Source of the DNA: CAZOOA01 sp964581355
GTDB lineage: Bacteria; Bacillota; Dethiobacteria; DTU022; UBA8154
DNA: 6,510 nt
Assembly: GCA_964581355.1 (NCBI GenBank)
Contig: CAZOOA010000111.1
Location: 1 to 6,510 of the forward strand
Direction of reading: 5' to 3'
Each line of letters starts with the position of its first letter. Within the stretch, counting starts at the first letter, position 1. The translations under genes and the position numbers were made by a program. Positions 1-6,098 of this stretch are shown here, in pieces. The notes under the pieces are model-generated. The model worked only from the letters and a program-made list of their open reading frames with translations. It was not told where the DNA came from and ran no database searches.

Positions 1-963
1 CAGCTTACTCTTGAAGCAGACCCAGCTGGAGCCGGAACTTTAATCGGCGGAGGCACCTATGAGGACGGCGAAGAGGTGATAGTAAGCGCCAGTCCAAATG
101 AGGGGTACCTGTTCAAGCAGTGGAGTTTCAACGGCACCTTACTAACAAGAGAGTCTTCTTTCACCTACACCATGTGGCCCCAGGACATCACGCTGGTTGC
201 AGAGTTCATTGAGGACACAGGTGATGTCTTTACTGTCACTTACAACACAGGCTATGCAATTGAAGATGGAATAGGAATCTACTGCTTTGAAGAGGATGAG
301 GTTTTCACGGAAGTTACACAGCAGGTGCCTGCGGGACTGTGGGCAACTCCAGTTTCAGCCATGGTGGACTACGACAACTATGCCTTCGTGGGATGGAGCG
401 ATGACTCAGTAAACGTGCTCCGCCAGGACACGGTAATCACCGAAGATGTAACTCTCACTGCCATCCATGCTCCTCTATATACTTTGACGGTTGATGCTGA
501 GGAGGGAGGGCGTGTTGTCGGTGGCCAGCGCTTCTATTATCCGCGCCTCAATGGAAATTACGCAGACAGACCTATCCTGGGCCCTGCCCGCCATGTAAAG
601 GGAGAAACGGTCCCCCTGCAGGCCACCCCCGATCCAGGATTTGTGTTCGAGGGGTGGAAGGTTGGTGAAAAACCAATCAGCACTGACGCAAACTTTGAAT
701 TTACAATGCCCGGTGGAGACATTGCCCTCATGGCTACATTCAATATTGAACCCTTCCAACTTAACTTCACCGTTGATCCCGATACGCCGTACGGAACCAT
801 CGAAGGGCCGACATCTCAGCAGGTCCATTATGGTGAGGACGCCGTCTTGGTACGTGCAGTTCCCGATGACAACTACTGGTTCGACGGGTGGAGTGATGGT
901 CGTCTGCACAATCCCCGACAGGAACTCCATGTCACCCGCGACTTTAATGTGCAGGCCAGGTTT
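1..963 (+). repeat. Four consecutive InlB-B-like repeats in the large surface protein
   Basis: Approximate units are 1-207, 229-465, 478-741 and 757-963. Each opens with a beta-strand such as LTLEADP, FTVTYN, TLTVDA or LNFTVDP. Each then has a G-x-Y/V-x-x-G-E segment, a conserved aromatic core (GYLFKQW, NYAFVGW, GFVFEGW, NYWFDGW) and a final strand ending in AEF, TAI, ATF or ARF. This matches the small beta-grasp-like InlB B-repeat family of Gram-positive surface proteins, where such repeats act as stalks or adhesive modules. Repeats 1 and 3 are closest to the family pattern and repeat 2 is the most diverged. The DNA copies are not near-identical, so the duplication is old. Confidence 0.8.
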
Positions 964-3732
964 GTGGAGCTTCCTACTATCTTGCTAGCTCCGCCCGATC
1001 TGTCTCCTGCCACCAGGGGAAACTATGCCGGCAACGATATTGGCATTACCCCCAACACAAGCCAGTTTGGTTGGCTATCCTGGCTGAACCAGATTGAGGA
1101 AGTCTTAGTAAATGGGACTCCCTTAGGTCCGGAGCAGTATACCATCTATATGGGTTTATTTGAGCCTCTTAGGATTCTTCTGCACACTGGGATAATTCCA
1201 GAAATGCAGACCGCCGGTGATTACACTATAGAGATAATAGCTACCGACTATGCATCGGCTACTGTTAATCAACCCGTTACGGCAGGTGAAGCAGCGGCAC
1301 TTTCCATCGCAGTTCAGCCTGACGGACCACCAAACAATGGGGAACTTCTAAATCCTCAGCCCGTGGTGCACGTCCTTGATGCCTACGGAAATATCTGCGA
1401 GGCCGGACCGGGAGCTGAAACCTGGGTTTCCGTCTCCAAAGACGATATTGTGATGGGCAACTGGATTCTGGAAGGAACCGCGGATCTTCGTGCCCAGGCT
1501 GGCGTTGTCGCTTTTGAAGATCTTAGGGCAACCAACAACGATACAGGCATTATCACCAACGCCCAACTGGTGTTTAGTGGAGATGGCCTGGATGACGTGC
1601 GCAGCAATACTTTCACCTTGCCTTTTGGCGATTTTGAATCTGCCTGGCTGGTGGCCGACCTGGAAGATAACTATGCTGGCGCCACCTTGTCACTTCCCTT
1701 CTTTATTAACCCGTCAATCTCGCCGCCCATCCCTGTCAAAGTTACGGTTAACGGCGGAGAATCGCTCAGCTGGCCGGACCAGGTTGTGTTTCCCTCAAGT
1801 AACCAGGGCAATCTGCGTCTCTACACGGCCCAAATTCCCGCACTGCAGACCAGGGGGAACCATGTCATCACCCTGGAATTCAGCAACGGCATCACCGCCA
1901 CGGCGTTACAACCCATCACGGCGGGCCACGCCCATTCGATGGAGCTCCTGGTGCAGCCCGTGGGACCGGCTTCTGATCCATCCTTGGATCCGACCATCGA
2001 GCGGCAACTGGCGCGTCAGCCCGTGCTAGGTCTTTTCGATAAATATGGAAACCTCTGCTATGATGGTCCTTCCAGCGGCGAAACACTGACCGTAGAGGCG
2101 ATGGCCAGTGGTGACAACGCCAACTGGTCGCTGTATGGCGCTCCTGGGTACTTCTCGCAGGGAACGGCGATGATCTGGCTGTACACCAAGAACGAGATCG
2201 CCCATGATGTGCCCAATGCACAAATTACATTTAATGTCGGGGGTATTGCACAGCCCCTTGCGATCAGTGAACTCTTTTCCGTGCCCCGGGGATTCCATGC
2301 GGCACCGGAACTGAGCGTTTTTGATACCGAGTTCCTGGCCGGACAGCCCATCATAATCTCAGTTCTAGGGCAGAGCCAACACTGGTTTGACAACATCACG
2401 TCTATCATGATCAACGGCGAAGAAGTGCCCGAGGCAGCGGTGGAGTACTTCCCTGAATTCGCCAAGTACTACATCACACCGGAGGATGTCCCTGGGTTGA
2501 CCCAACGAGGCAGCTATACCTTCACCATCGAATCTGACTACTACGAGACGGCTGCCGTTGAATTTGATGTGCTGGCAAGCCATGCCCATGAGCTTGTGCT
2601 GGCCCAGGAGATTGTTGCTCCCTTCCTCTGGGGGGCTCCGCTGCGACAGCAGCCCATTGTGCATGTGGTCGACCAATATGGGAACCTCTGTGCCGATGGT
2701 CCCTCATCATCGGGCGTAATGGTATCGGTGCACGCCATCGTCGAACACTGTGGCCTCCACGAACTCGCCGGATGGCTGTGGTCGAATAGTTGGCAATGGA
2801 CCATCGGGGACAATGTCACGACGCACATCGAGGCAACAGGGGGCGTGGCAGAATTTACAGACCTGGCGCCGCGCCAGACGAACAGTAATGCTCACCAAGG
2901 GGGCCATAATGCGGTTATGGAGTTCCGTGCCACGGGGCTGGAAACCATAACGACCGAGTTCGTGCTAAACAGGCTGACCACCGGGGTCAGCGTGGATAAT
3001 CCAGGGGTGCCCCTTTTTGACAACCCGGTTAGGCTTCGAGGGCCGGACGAGGTGAATAACATCGTCGGCGAGGAAATCCAGATTGAAATCACCGCCAGGT
3101 CCCTGTGGTGGGAGGAGCAGTTTAAATATCCCTCAGTCAATGGGGTTATCCTTAACGATATTCGCAACAACTACGAGCTGCATACCCCCGAATGGGGTGA
3201 CGGCATGCCGTCTGTCAGTTTCTACACCGATGAAATTGGCCAACGTCACCCGGGGTCCGGGTTGACTACCGCCGGGGAGCATGAGATCATCCTGTACTCT
3301 TATGATGCATCAACGTACTATGATCAGCGGAATGTCTGGCATTATCTATGGCGTCCGCGGGTGATCCAACAAACCATGCTGCCCGCCCAGGCGGAGTCCA
3401 TCAAGATCGTGCAGGGACCAGAGGATCTGGAGAGCAGCGGACAACTTATGACTCTCAGTGCACATCTCCTCGACGCCTGGGACAATCTATGCTACGACGG
3501 CCCTTCTGGTGATTGGGAGGTACATCTTAGCAGATACAAAGAAGGTATCTTCGTCGACGACCGGTGGTCACTGGATACTGTGGGTACGAATATTCCCGGT
3601 GATGGGACCTTCACATATTCAGTGCGAGCGACCAATAACACATTGAGTCCAATCTATGATGCCCGAATTGCGTTTATGATCAATCACAACTTCTATGTCG
3701 TGAGTGAGCCTTTTACCATTCCCGTTCCCTGA
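1..3732 (+). CDS. Large modular secreted/cell-surface protein, C-terminal 1243 residues (InlB-like repeats plus four HID/Ig-like units); 5' partial
   Basis: The reading frame is open from the first base, so the gene is cut by the left edge; the GTG at 76 lies inside an InlB-like repeat and is not the start. Window residues 1-69, about 77-155, 160-247 and 253-321 are InlB-B-type repeats, with the usual pattern of GG/G-x-Y, a G-(Y/F)-x-F-x-x-W core and a closing A-x-F. Residues about 330-1243 are four tandem units, each an HID-like (Shr-type, ex-DUF1533) domain followed by an Ig-like domain. The first HID copy is clearest: N-Y-A-G-N-D-I, VNGTPL, then GDYTIEI. In streptococcal Shr, HID domains bind haemoglobin; that function here is only inferred. 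The protein is probably exported and sits outside the cell. No SLH repeats, LPxTG motif or membrane anchor occur before the TGA at 3730, so any signal peptide or anchor must lie upstream. A stem-loop follows the stop. Confidence 0.9.
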   Translation, partial: QLTLEADPAGAGTLIGGGTYEDGEEVIVSASPNEGYLFKQWSFNGTLLTRESSFTYTMWPQDITLVAEFIEDTGDVFTVTYNTGYAIEDGIGIYCFEEDEVFTEVTQQVPAGLWATPVSAMVDYDNYAFVGWSDDSVNVLRQDTVITEDVTLTAIHAPLYTLTVDAEEGGRVVGGQRFYYPRLNGNYADRPILGPARHVKGETVPLQATPDPGFVFEGWKVGEKPISTDANFEFTMPGGDIALMATFNIEPFQLNFTVDPDTPYGTIEGPTSQQVHYGEDAVLVRAVPDDNYWFDGWSDGRLHNPRQELHVTRDFNVQARFVELPTILLAPPDLSPATRGNYAGNDIGITPNTSQFGWLSWLNQIEEVLVNGTPLGPEQYTIYMGLFEPLRILLHTGIIPEMQTAGDYTIEIIATDYASATVNQPVTAGEAAALSIAVQPDGPPNNGELLNPQPVVHVLDAYGNICEAGPGAETWVSVSKDDIVMGNWILEGTADLRAQAGVVAFEDLRATNNDTGIITNAQLVFSGDGLDDVRSNTFTLPFGDFESAWLVADLEDNYAGATLSLPFFINPSISPPIPVKVTVNGGESLSWPDQVVFPSSNQGNLRLYTAQIPALQTRGNHVITLEFSNGITATALQPITAGHAHSMELLVQPVGPASDPSLDPTIERQLARQPVLGLFDKYGNLCYDGPSSGETLTVEAMASGDNANWSLYGAPGYFSQGTAMIWLYTKNEIAHDVPNAQITFNVGGIAQPLAISELFSVPRGFHAAPELSVFDTEFLAGQPIIISVLGQSQHWFDNITSIMINGEEVPEAAVEYFPEFAKYYITPEDVPGLTQRGSYTFTIESDYYETAAVEFDVLASHAHELVLAQEIVAPFLWGAPLRQQPIVHVVDQYGNLCADGPSSSGVMVSVHAIVEHCGLHELAGWLWSNSWQWTIGDNVTTHIEATGGVAEFTDLAPRQTNSNAHQGGHNAVMEFRATGLETITTEFVLNRLTTGVSVDNPGVPLFDNPVRLRGPDEVNNIVGEEIQIEITARSLWWEEQFKYPSVNGVILNDIRNNYELHTPEWGDGMPSVSFYTDEIGQRHPGSGLTTAGEHEIILYSYDASTYYDQRNVWHYLWRPRVIQQTMLPAQAESIKIVQGPEDLESSGQLMTLSAHLLDAWDNLCYDGPSGDWEVHLSRYKEGIFVDDRWSLDTVGTNIPGDGTFTYSVRATNNTLSPIYDARIAFMINHNFYVVSEPFTIPVP
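988..3729 (+). repeat. Four tandem HID-like + Ig-like protein units
   Basis: The units run approximately 988-1623, 1639-2286, 2296-2970 and 3022-3729. The first half of each is HID-like: a strand, an aromatic-rich loop, V/I-N-G, then a G-x-(Y/H/E)-x-I/F strand and a Q-P-V/I or related ending. The second half starts with A/S-(I/M/L)-x-(I/L)-(A/V)-x-Q/G-P. It carries a near-invariant core: QPVVHVLDAYGNIC in unit 1, QPVLGLFDKYGNLC in unit 2, QPIVHVVDQYGNLC in unit 3 and LSAHLLDAWDNLC in unit 4. A GP doublet follows, then a W-x-(L/I) strand. The HID half is clean in unit 1 and increasingly diverged in units 2-4; unit 4 has an aromatic-rich insertion around window residues 1104-1118. Confidence 0.75.
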
Positions 3733-3756
3733 GATTAACACATCGATAGAGTATCA

Positions 3757-3787
3757 CAGGGCCCGCACCATATTGGTGCGGGCCCTG
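3757..3787 (+). terminator. Stem-loop after the large surface-protein gene
   Basis: A perfect 14-bp inverted repeat (CAGGGCCCGCACCA / TGGTGCGGGCCCTG) with a 3-nt TAT loop starts 24 bases after the TGA stop. The stem is very GC-rich and the position fits an intrinsic terminator. The following tract (ATTTGATT) is only weakly T-rich, so it may instead act as a 3'-end stabiliser or work with Rho. Confidence 0.75.
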
Positions 3788-3869
3788 ATTTGATTCCACT
3801 GCATTAATTTGCTTTTTAGGCTCAACATGACTCAAATACTGCCTGTAAACTTACATTGATTACCAATAA

Positions 3870-4259
3870 ACAATCGATAAAGCGAAGCAGAAAGCAGATC
3901 CTGGGATAATCATGGTTCTCCATCCTTTTGGTCGGGACCTGAAAACCAACATGCATGTTCATATACTGATGACAGAGGGAGGGCTTATTTCCGGCGGAGA
4001 CTGGGTGGAGATGCCCTATATAGATTACGGCATTATCCGGAAGAAATGGCAGTATGAGATCCTGACAGCATTAAAGAAAGCAGTTCCAAAAGACCGAAAA
4101 CTCTTGGAGATCATCGACTGGTGTTTCAAAGAAAGAAAAAACGGCTTTAATATCCAGGCCAAAAAAAGGATAGAGGGGAAAACGAAAAAAGCAGCGCGGT
4201 ATATGGCCAGGTATGTAAGGCATCCGGCGATGGCGGCCAGGGGGGCGCTTCCCCTGTAG
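3870..4259 (+). pseudogene. IS91-family (HUH/Y2) transposase, internal fragment containing the catalytic core
   Basis: The stretch DPGIIMVLHPFGRDLK is typical of IS91-type rolling-circle transposases. Homology begins upstream of the ATG at 3912 (from about 3894) and the frame is open from 3870 after a TAA, so the ATG is not the natural start. Counting from that ATG, HVH at residues 15-17 is the HUH metal-binding motif. TEGGLISGGDW and IRKKWQYEIL follow. The catalytic tyrosine pair is Y97/Y101 (YMARY), followed by VRHPA. IS91-family transposases are usually around 400 residues with an N-terminal zinc-ribbon. That half is missing, and so is everything after RHPAMA, where the reading degenerates (ARGALPL, stop). 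The fragment holds the two active-site motifs but cannot be a functional enzyme. It abuts an unrelated gene start on the other strand. Confidence 0.8.
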
Positions 4260-4265
4260 GAAGAG

Positions 4266-4343
4266 AAAATCTTCACGCAGCCGCTCATTCCCTTTTTGAA
4301 TTTCCTGGATTATATCCTGGGTACTGGGACTGTTACCTTGCAA
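4266..4343 (-). pseudogene. 5' end of a sigI-like sigma-factor gene, truncated after ~26 codons
   Basis: Reading the minus strand from a TTG at 4343 gives a peptide whose residues 9-26 (QDIIQEIQKGNERLREDF) fit the N-terminus of SigI-type sigma factors, which open with an I-x-x-I-Q-x-G-(N/D)-x-x-L-R-E-(E/D)-F/L segment. An AGGAGG sequence lies 8 bases upstream of the TTG, which supports that start. The similarity ends at about 4266. The frame stays open beyond that, but only as the antisense of the IS91 transposase fragment. Intact SigI proteins are about 240-260 residues, so roughly nine tenths of the gene is gone. SigI regulates stress or cell-surface polysaccharide genes in Firmicutes; no such role remains here. 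The match is short, so another sigma-70-family member is possible. Confidence 0.5.
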
Positions 4344-4350
4344 GATGCTG

Positions 4351-4371
4351 TCCTCCTGTACTTATTATACG
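4351..4371 (-). promoter_or_regulatory. RBS and -10-like element of the truncated sigI-like gene
   Basis: On the minus strand, AGGAGGA (4357-4351) sits 8 bases before the TTG at 4343, and a perfect TATAAT (4369-4364) lies just upstream of it. No good TTGACA-like box occurs at 16-18 bp. An ACCCC (4396-4392) and CG just before TATAAT vaguely recall SigI-type promoters, but the spacing of about 20 bp is too long to rely on. Confidence 0.4.
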
Positions 4372-4400
4372 ATAATAAATCTGTTTTTAATGGGGTCTAA

Positions 4401-4437
4401 TTACAACCCGGTTGTAAAAAAGTTCTCCAAAGTTCTC
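4401..4437. promoter_or_regulatory. Operator-like palindrome followed by a 10-bp tandem repeat
   Basis: TTACAACC (4401-4408), a single C, then GGTTGTAA (4410-4417) form a perfect palindrome with 8-bp arms. It is followed at once by two copies of AAAGTTCTC (4419-4427 and 4429-4437) spaced exactly 10 bp. The site lies 30-70 bp upstream of the -10-like box of the truncated minus-strand gene, where an operator or activator site is expected. No specific regulator can be named. Confidence 0.4.
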
Positions 4438-4520
4438 TTCAGCCTTTTACCTTTCTTTTCGGCAGATTTTTTCGGGAATGAACGCAGTCTCTATATGTTT
4501 TGATGTTTTGCAGGTTGCTC

Positions 4521-4608
4521 TTGAATCCCTTTTGAAACCTTTTTGCAACCCATTTGAAGGGGAAATGAAACCTTTATGCATTCTTGGTGTAACGATTTTG
4601 AAATGCAT
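4521..4608. repeat. Degenerate tandem array with an 11-bp period (consensus TTGAAACCYTT)
   Basis: Units begin at 4521, 4532, 4543, 4554 and 4565: TTGAATCCCTT, TTGAAACCTTT, TTGCAACCCAT, TTGAAGGGGAA, ATGAAACCTTT. Weaker copies follow at 4576, 4587 and 4598, and another ATGAAACC occurs at 4619 after a one-base slip. Eleven is not a multiple of three, so the periodicity is not protein-driven. It is close to one helical turn, which would place the copies on one face of the DNA. The unit resembles the half-site TTACAACC of the palindrome at 4401-4417. Confidence 0.55.
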
Positions 4609-4620
4609 TTTGGGTAAAAT

Positions 4621-4654
4621 GAAACCATCAATATTTATCATGATATATGGTTTC
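4621..4654. repeat. Inverted repeat GAAACCAT / ATGGTTTC
   Basis: Perfect 8-bp arms (4621-4628 and 4647-4654) enclose 18 bases, which themselves contain most of the 10-bp palindrome TATCATGATA (4636-4645). The arm shares the GAAACC core with the 11-bp array to its left. It could be a protein-binding site or a weak hairpin; no T-run follows. Confidence 0.4.
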
Positions 4655-4848
4655 CCCTCGTTTAGGCTCTTACCAGCAGAGTCTTGCGCATTTTTGGTAA
4701 AACTTTTCTCCTGGTCGCAAACCCTTTATGGCTCTGACTTGTCCAGGTTAGGTGGATCAAACTATCCTGCTAGCTAATTGCACCTTCTGAACCGGTGTCG
4801 ACGCACATTTACTTTTTGCTCCACTGCAGCAAAATTTCTGTGACATGT

Positions 4849-4877
4849 TTGTCCACAAAAAGCGGGTTTTTGATAAC
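4849..4877 (+). promoter_or_regulatory. Possible sigma-A-like promoter for the truncated secreted ORF
   Basis: TTGTCC (4849-4854) and GATAAC (4872-4877) are separated by exactly 17 bp and lie just upstream of AAGGA (4882-4886) and the start codons at 4894/4897. Each box matches four of six consensus positions, and the distance from the -10 to the start codon is short. This is a weak call from spacing and position only. Confidence 0.25.
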
Positions 4878-4896
4878 TTTTAAGGAATGATCTGTG

Positions 4897-5112
4897 ATGA
4901 GAGCTAATGATCTGTTCACCTTCTCTTTCGCCTGCGTTTTGGCAGTTTGCATCGTTATCGCAGGTGCGTTTTTGCCTGTACAGGCCGAAGCTTCCGGCTT
5001 GGTCGTCACCTTTTCTGACGGGGGCGAGAGACTGCCCGCAGGCAGCACTCAAAAGATTACCTGGCAGGGTTACCCCGACCATGAACTGATAAAAGTGGGG
5101 GTGACTTTATGA
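4897..5112 (+). CDS. Truncated secreted protein: signal peptide plus start of an Ig-like domain (71 aa)
   Basis: The product starts with a typical signal peptide: Arg2, a hydrophobic core at residues 6-26 (LFTFSFACVLAVCIVIAGAFL without charges), then VQA/EA with likely cleavage after Ala30 or Ala32. Residues 35-71 begin an Ig-like module common at the N-termini of bacterial surface proteins, with a GGE-x-x-x-x-GSTQKITW core. The protein stops after VGVTL, only a few strands into the fold, so this is the 5' remnant of a longer gene. AAGGA at 4882-4886 serves as RBS. GTG at 4894 is an alternative start one codon upstream. The stop TGA overlaps the ATG of the AraC-type gene, which probably marks the break point rather than a designed operon. 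Material resembling the missing kind of surface protein reappears beyond 6100. Confidence 0.65.
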   Translation: MRANDLFTFSFACVLAVCIVIAGAFLPVQAEASGLVVTFSDGGERLPAGSTQKITWQGYPDHELIKVGVTL

Positions 5113-5993
5113 GTTATGCAAAGCAATTTTTAGGAGAGAAGAATACTACTATCAGAGATGAATTATATTTTACCAAACAATTTGAAGGGGGCATGAATAA
5201 AAGTCTTTGTGTCATCAAAACAAAGATGCCTGTACCTAAGCAAGAAACCCACAGTGTGCATGTCCATAATCATTTTGAGTTTACAATACCGCGATCTCAC
5301 AGCCCTAAGCTGTTAATTGAAGATAAACTCTTTATGCTGCCGTGTAATAATATCTTTCCCAGCAATCCCGGTCAGAAGCATGGGTTAGCCGAGACCGCTC
5401 ATCAACACCACCTTATAGCTTTTCAACTGGACTTCCATTTTTTACACGGCACTGCATTTTCGGTGTTTGGAAAAAACAACATCATATTTCTAAACACTCA
5501 CGCTCCTTTTGATATTCATTTGGAGAACATGTTGGAATTGTTCCTTTATGAATGCCAGAATAAGCAAGCCGGCTACGAATTTATTCTGGATAATCTTAGC
5601 AGCATGATAACTATACACCTTTTGAGAACATTAAAAAGCAATTTTACACCGCAGGAAAATCAATCCTGCTGGTCAATGAAGCAGGAAATCTCCCGGGCTG
5701 TAGAGTTTTTGTATGCAAATTACGACAATGATTTTTCCATCGATGAGGTTTCAGCTGCTGCTGGCCTGAGCAAGTATTACTTTATTCGATTGTTTAAGCA
5801 GGAAACGGGGAAAACACCTTACCAGTTTTTTCTCGATATAAAAATGAAGAAAGCCATCGAGTTTGTGAGGACCCGAAAATACTCCATTACAGAGGTTTGT
5901 TTTATGTGTGGTTTTAAAAGCCACAGCCACTTTAGCAGATTGTTTTATCAAAAGGTAGGCATGACTCCATCTCAATTTTATCGAGCTCTGTAA
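5109..5993 (+). CDS. AraC/XylS-family transcriptional regulator
   Basis: This 294-residue protein has the standard AraC size and layout. The N-terminal part (about 30-180) looks like a cupin-type ligand-sensing domain, with a histidine cluster HVHNH at 51-55 and an NPGQKHG turn near 86-92. The C-terminal DNA-binding domain spans about 193-294. Its first helix-turn-helix is around 209-231 (SIDEVSAAAGLSKYYFIRLF). The second is around 259-281, ending in the family signature F-S-R-L-F-x-x-x-x-G-M-T-P-S-Q-F-Y-R. It is a cytoplasmic one-component regulator; ligand and targets cannot be read from the sequence. A GTGGGGGTG stretch at 5095-5103 could serve as RBS for the ATG at 5109; ATG 5193, preceded by AAGGGGG, is an alternative giving 266 residues. 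Composition is visibly more AT-rich than the flanking secreted-protein sequences, which suggests a separate origin. No clear terminator follows. Confidence 0.9.
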   Translation: MSYAKQFLGEKNTTIRDELYFTKQFEGGMNKSLCVIKTKMPVPKQETHSVHVHNHFEFTIPRSHSPKLLIEDKLFMLPCNNIFPSNPGQKHGLAETAHQHHLIAFQLDFHFLHGTAFSVFGKNNIIFLNTHAPFDIHLENMLELFLYECQNKQAGYEFILDNLSSMITIHLLRTLKSNFTPQENQSCWSMKQEISRAVEFLYANYDNDFSIDEVSAAAGLSKYYFIRLFKQETGKTPYQFFLDIKMKKAIEFVRTRKYSITEVCFMCGFKSHSHFSRLFYQKVGMTPSQFYRAL

Positions 5994-6098
5994 GGAATAG
6001 CTGTCGAGATTTTGTGTTTACCCTCCTCTTTTACCCGCCTCTTCCTTTAAGTATGCCTCCTCTGTTCCATTTACTTTTTATGTTCCAGAAACATCTGC
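5994..6098. other. Pyrimidine-rich spacer downstream of the AraC-type gene
   Basis: The spacer contains three CCTC-type tracts between about 6020 and 6067 (CCCTCCTCTTTTACCC, GCCTCTTCC, GCCTCCTCTG). No hairpin or terminator is apparent. It contains CATTTACTTTTT (6068-6079), also found at 4806-4817. Coding similarity to a surface protein starts just after it, so a rearrangement join lies in or near this stretch. Confidence 0.45.

Larger units (their letters stand above)
4344..4893. other. Non-coding, AT-rich intergenic stretch with repeats; no gene recognised
   Basis: About 550 bases separate the sigI-like start from the next gene start. Open frames exist on both strands (for example plus 4478-4777 and minus 4447-4641) but none has a convincing ribosome binding site with a recognisable protein, and their sequences look like translated repeats. 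The stretch holds the operator-like palindrome, an 11-bp-period array (4521-4608), an inverted repeat (4621-4654) and a one-mismatch 15-bp direct repeat (4605-4619 and 4688-4702). I saw no tRNA cloverleaf, known riboswitch core or strong terminator. Confidence 0.6.

Noticed and set aside
76..78. GTG as the start of the large surface protein
   Set aside because: The frame is open to base 1 and the InlB-like repeat already begins at the first codons, so this GTG is an internal Val codon.
475..3265. Numerous overlapping ORFs on both strands within the large gene
   Set aside because: They are antisense or out-of-frame to a continuous, domain-matching 1243-codon frame, with no recognisable families.
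4071..4265. Continuation of the minus-strand ORF beyond the sigI-like start
   Set aside because: Past about 4266 it is the antisense of the IS91 transposase fragment and no longer resembles a sigma factor.
4521..4630. CRISPR array
   Set aside because: The period is 11 bp with degenerate units and no spacers, unlike CRISPR repeats of about 23-47 bp.
4447..4777. Two ORFs (plus 4478-4777, minus 4447-4641) as small proteins
   Set aside because: No convincing RBS or family; the apparent amino-acid repetition follows from the 11-bp DNA repeats, which do not keep frame.
4700..4890. Cyclic-di-GMP or other riboswitch upstream of the secreted ORF
   Set aside because: A GCAAACC-like string is present, but the expected tetraloop, receptor and pairing arms are not.
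4774..5082. Minus-strand ORFs over the signal-peptide region
   Set aside because: Antisense to a clear signal peptide with its own RBS; no protein similarity seen.
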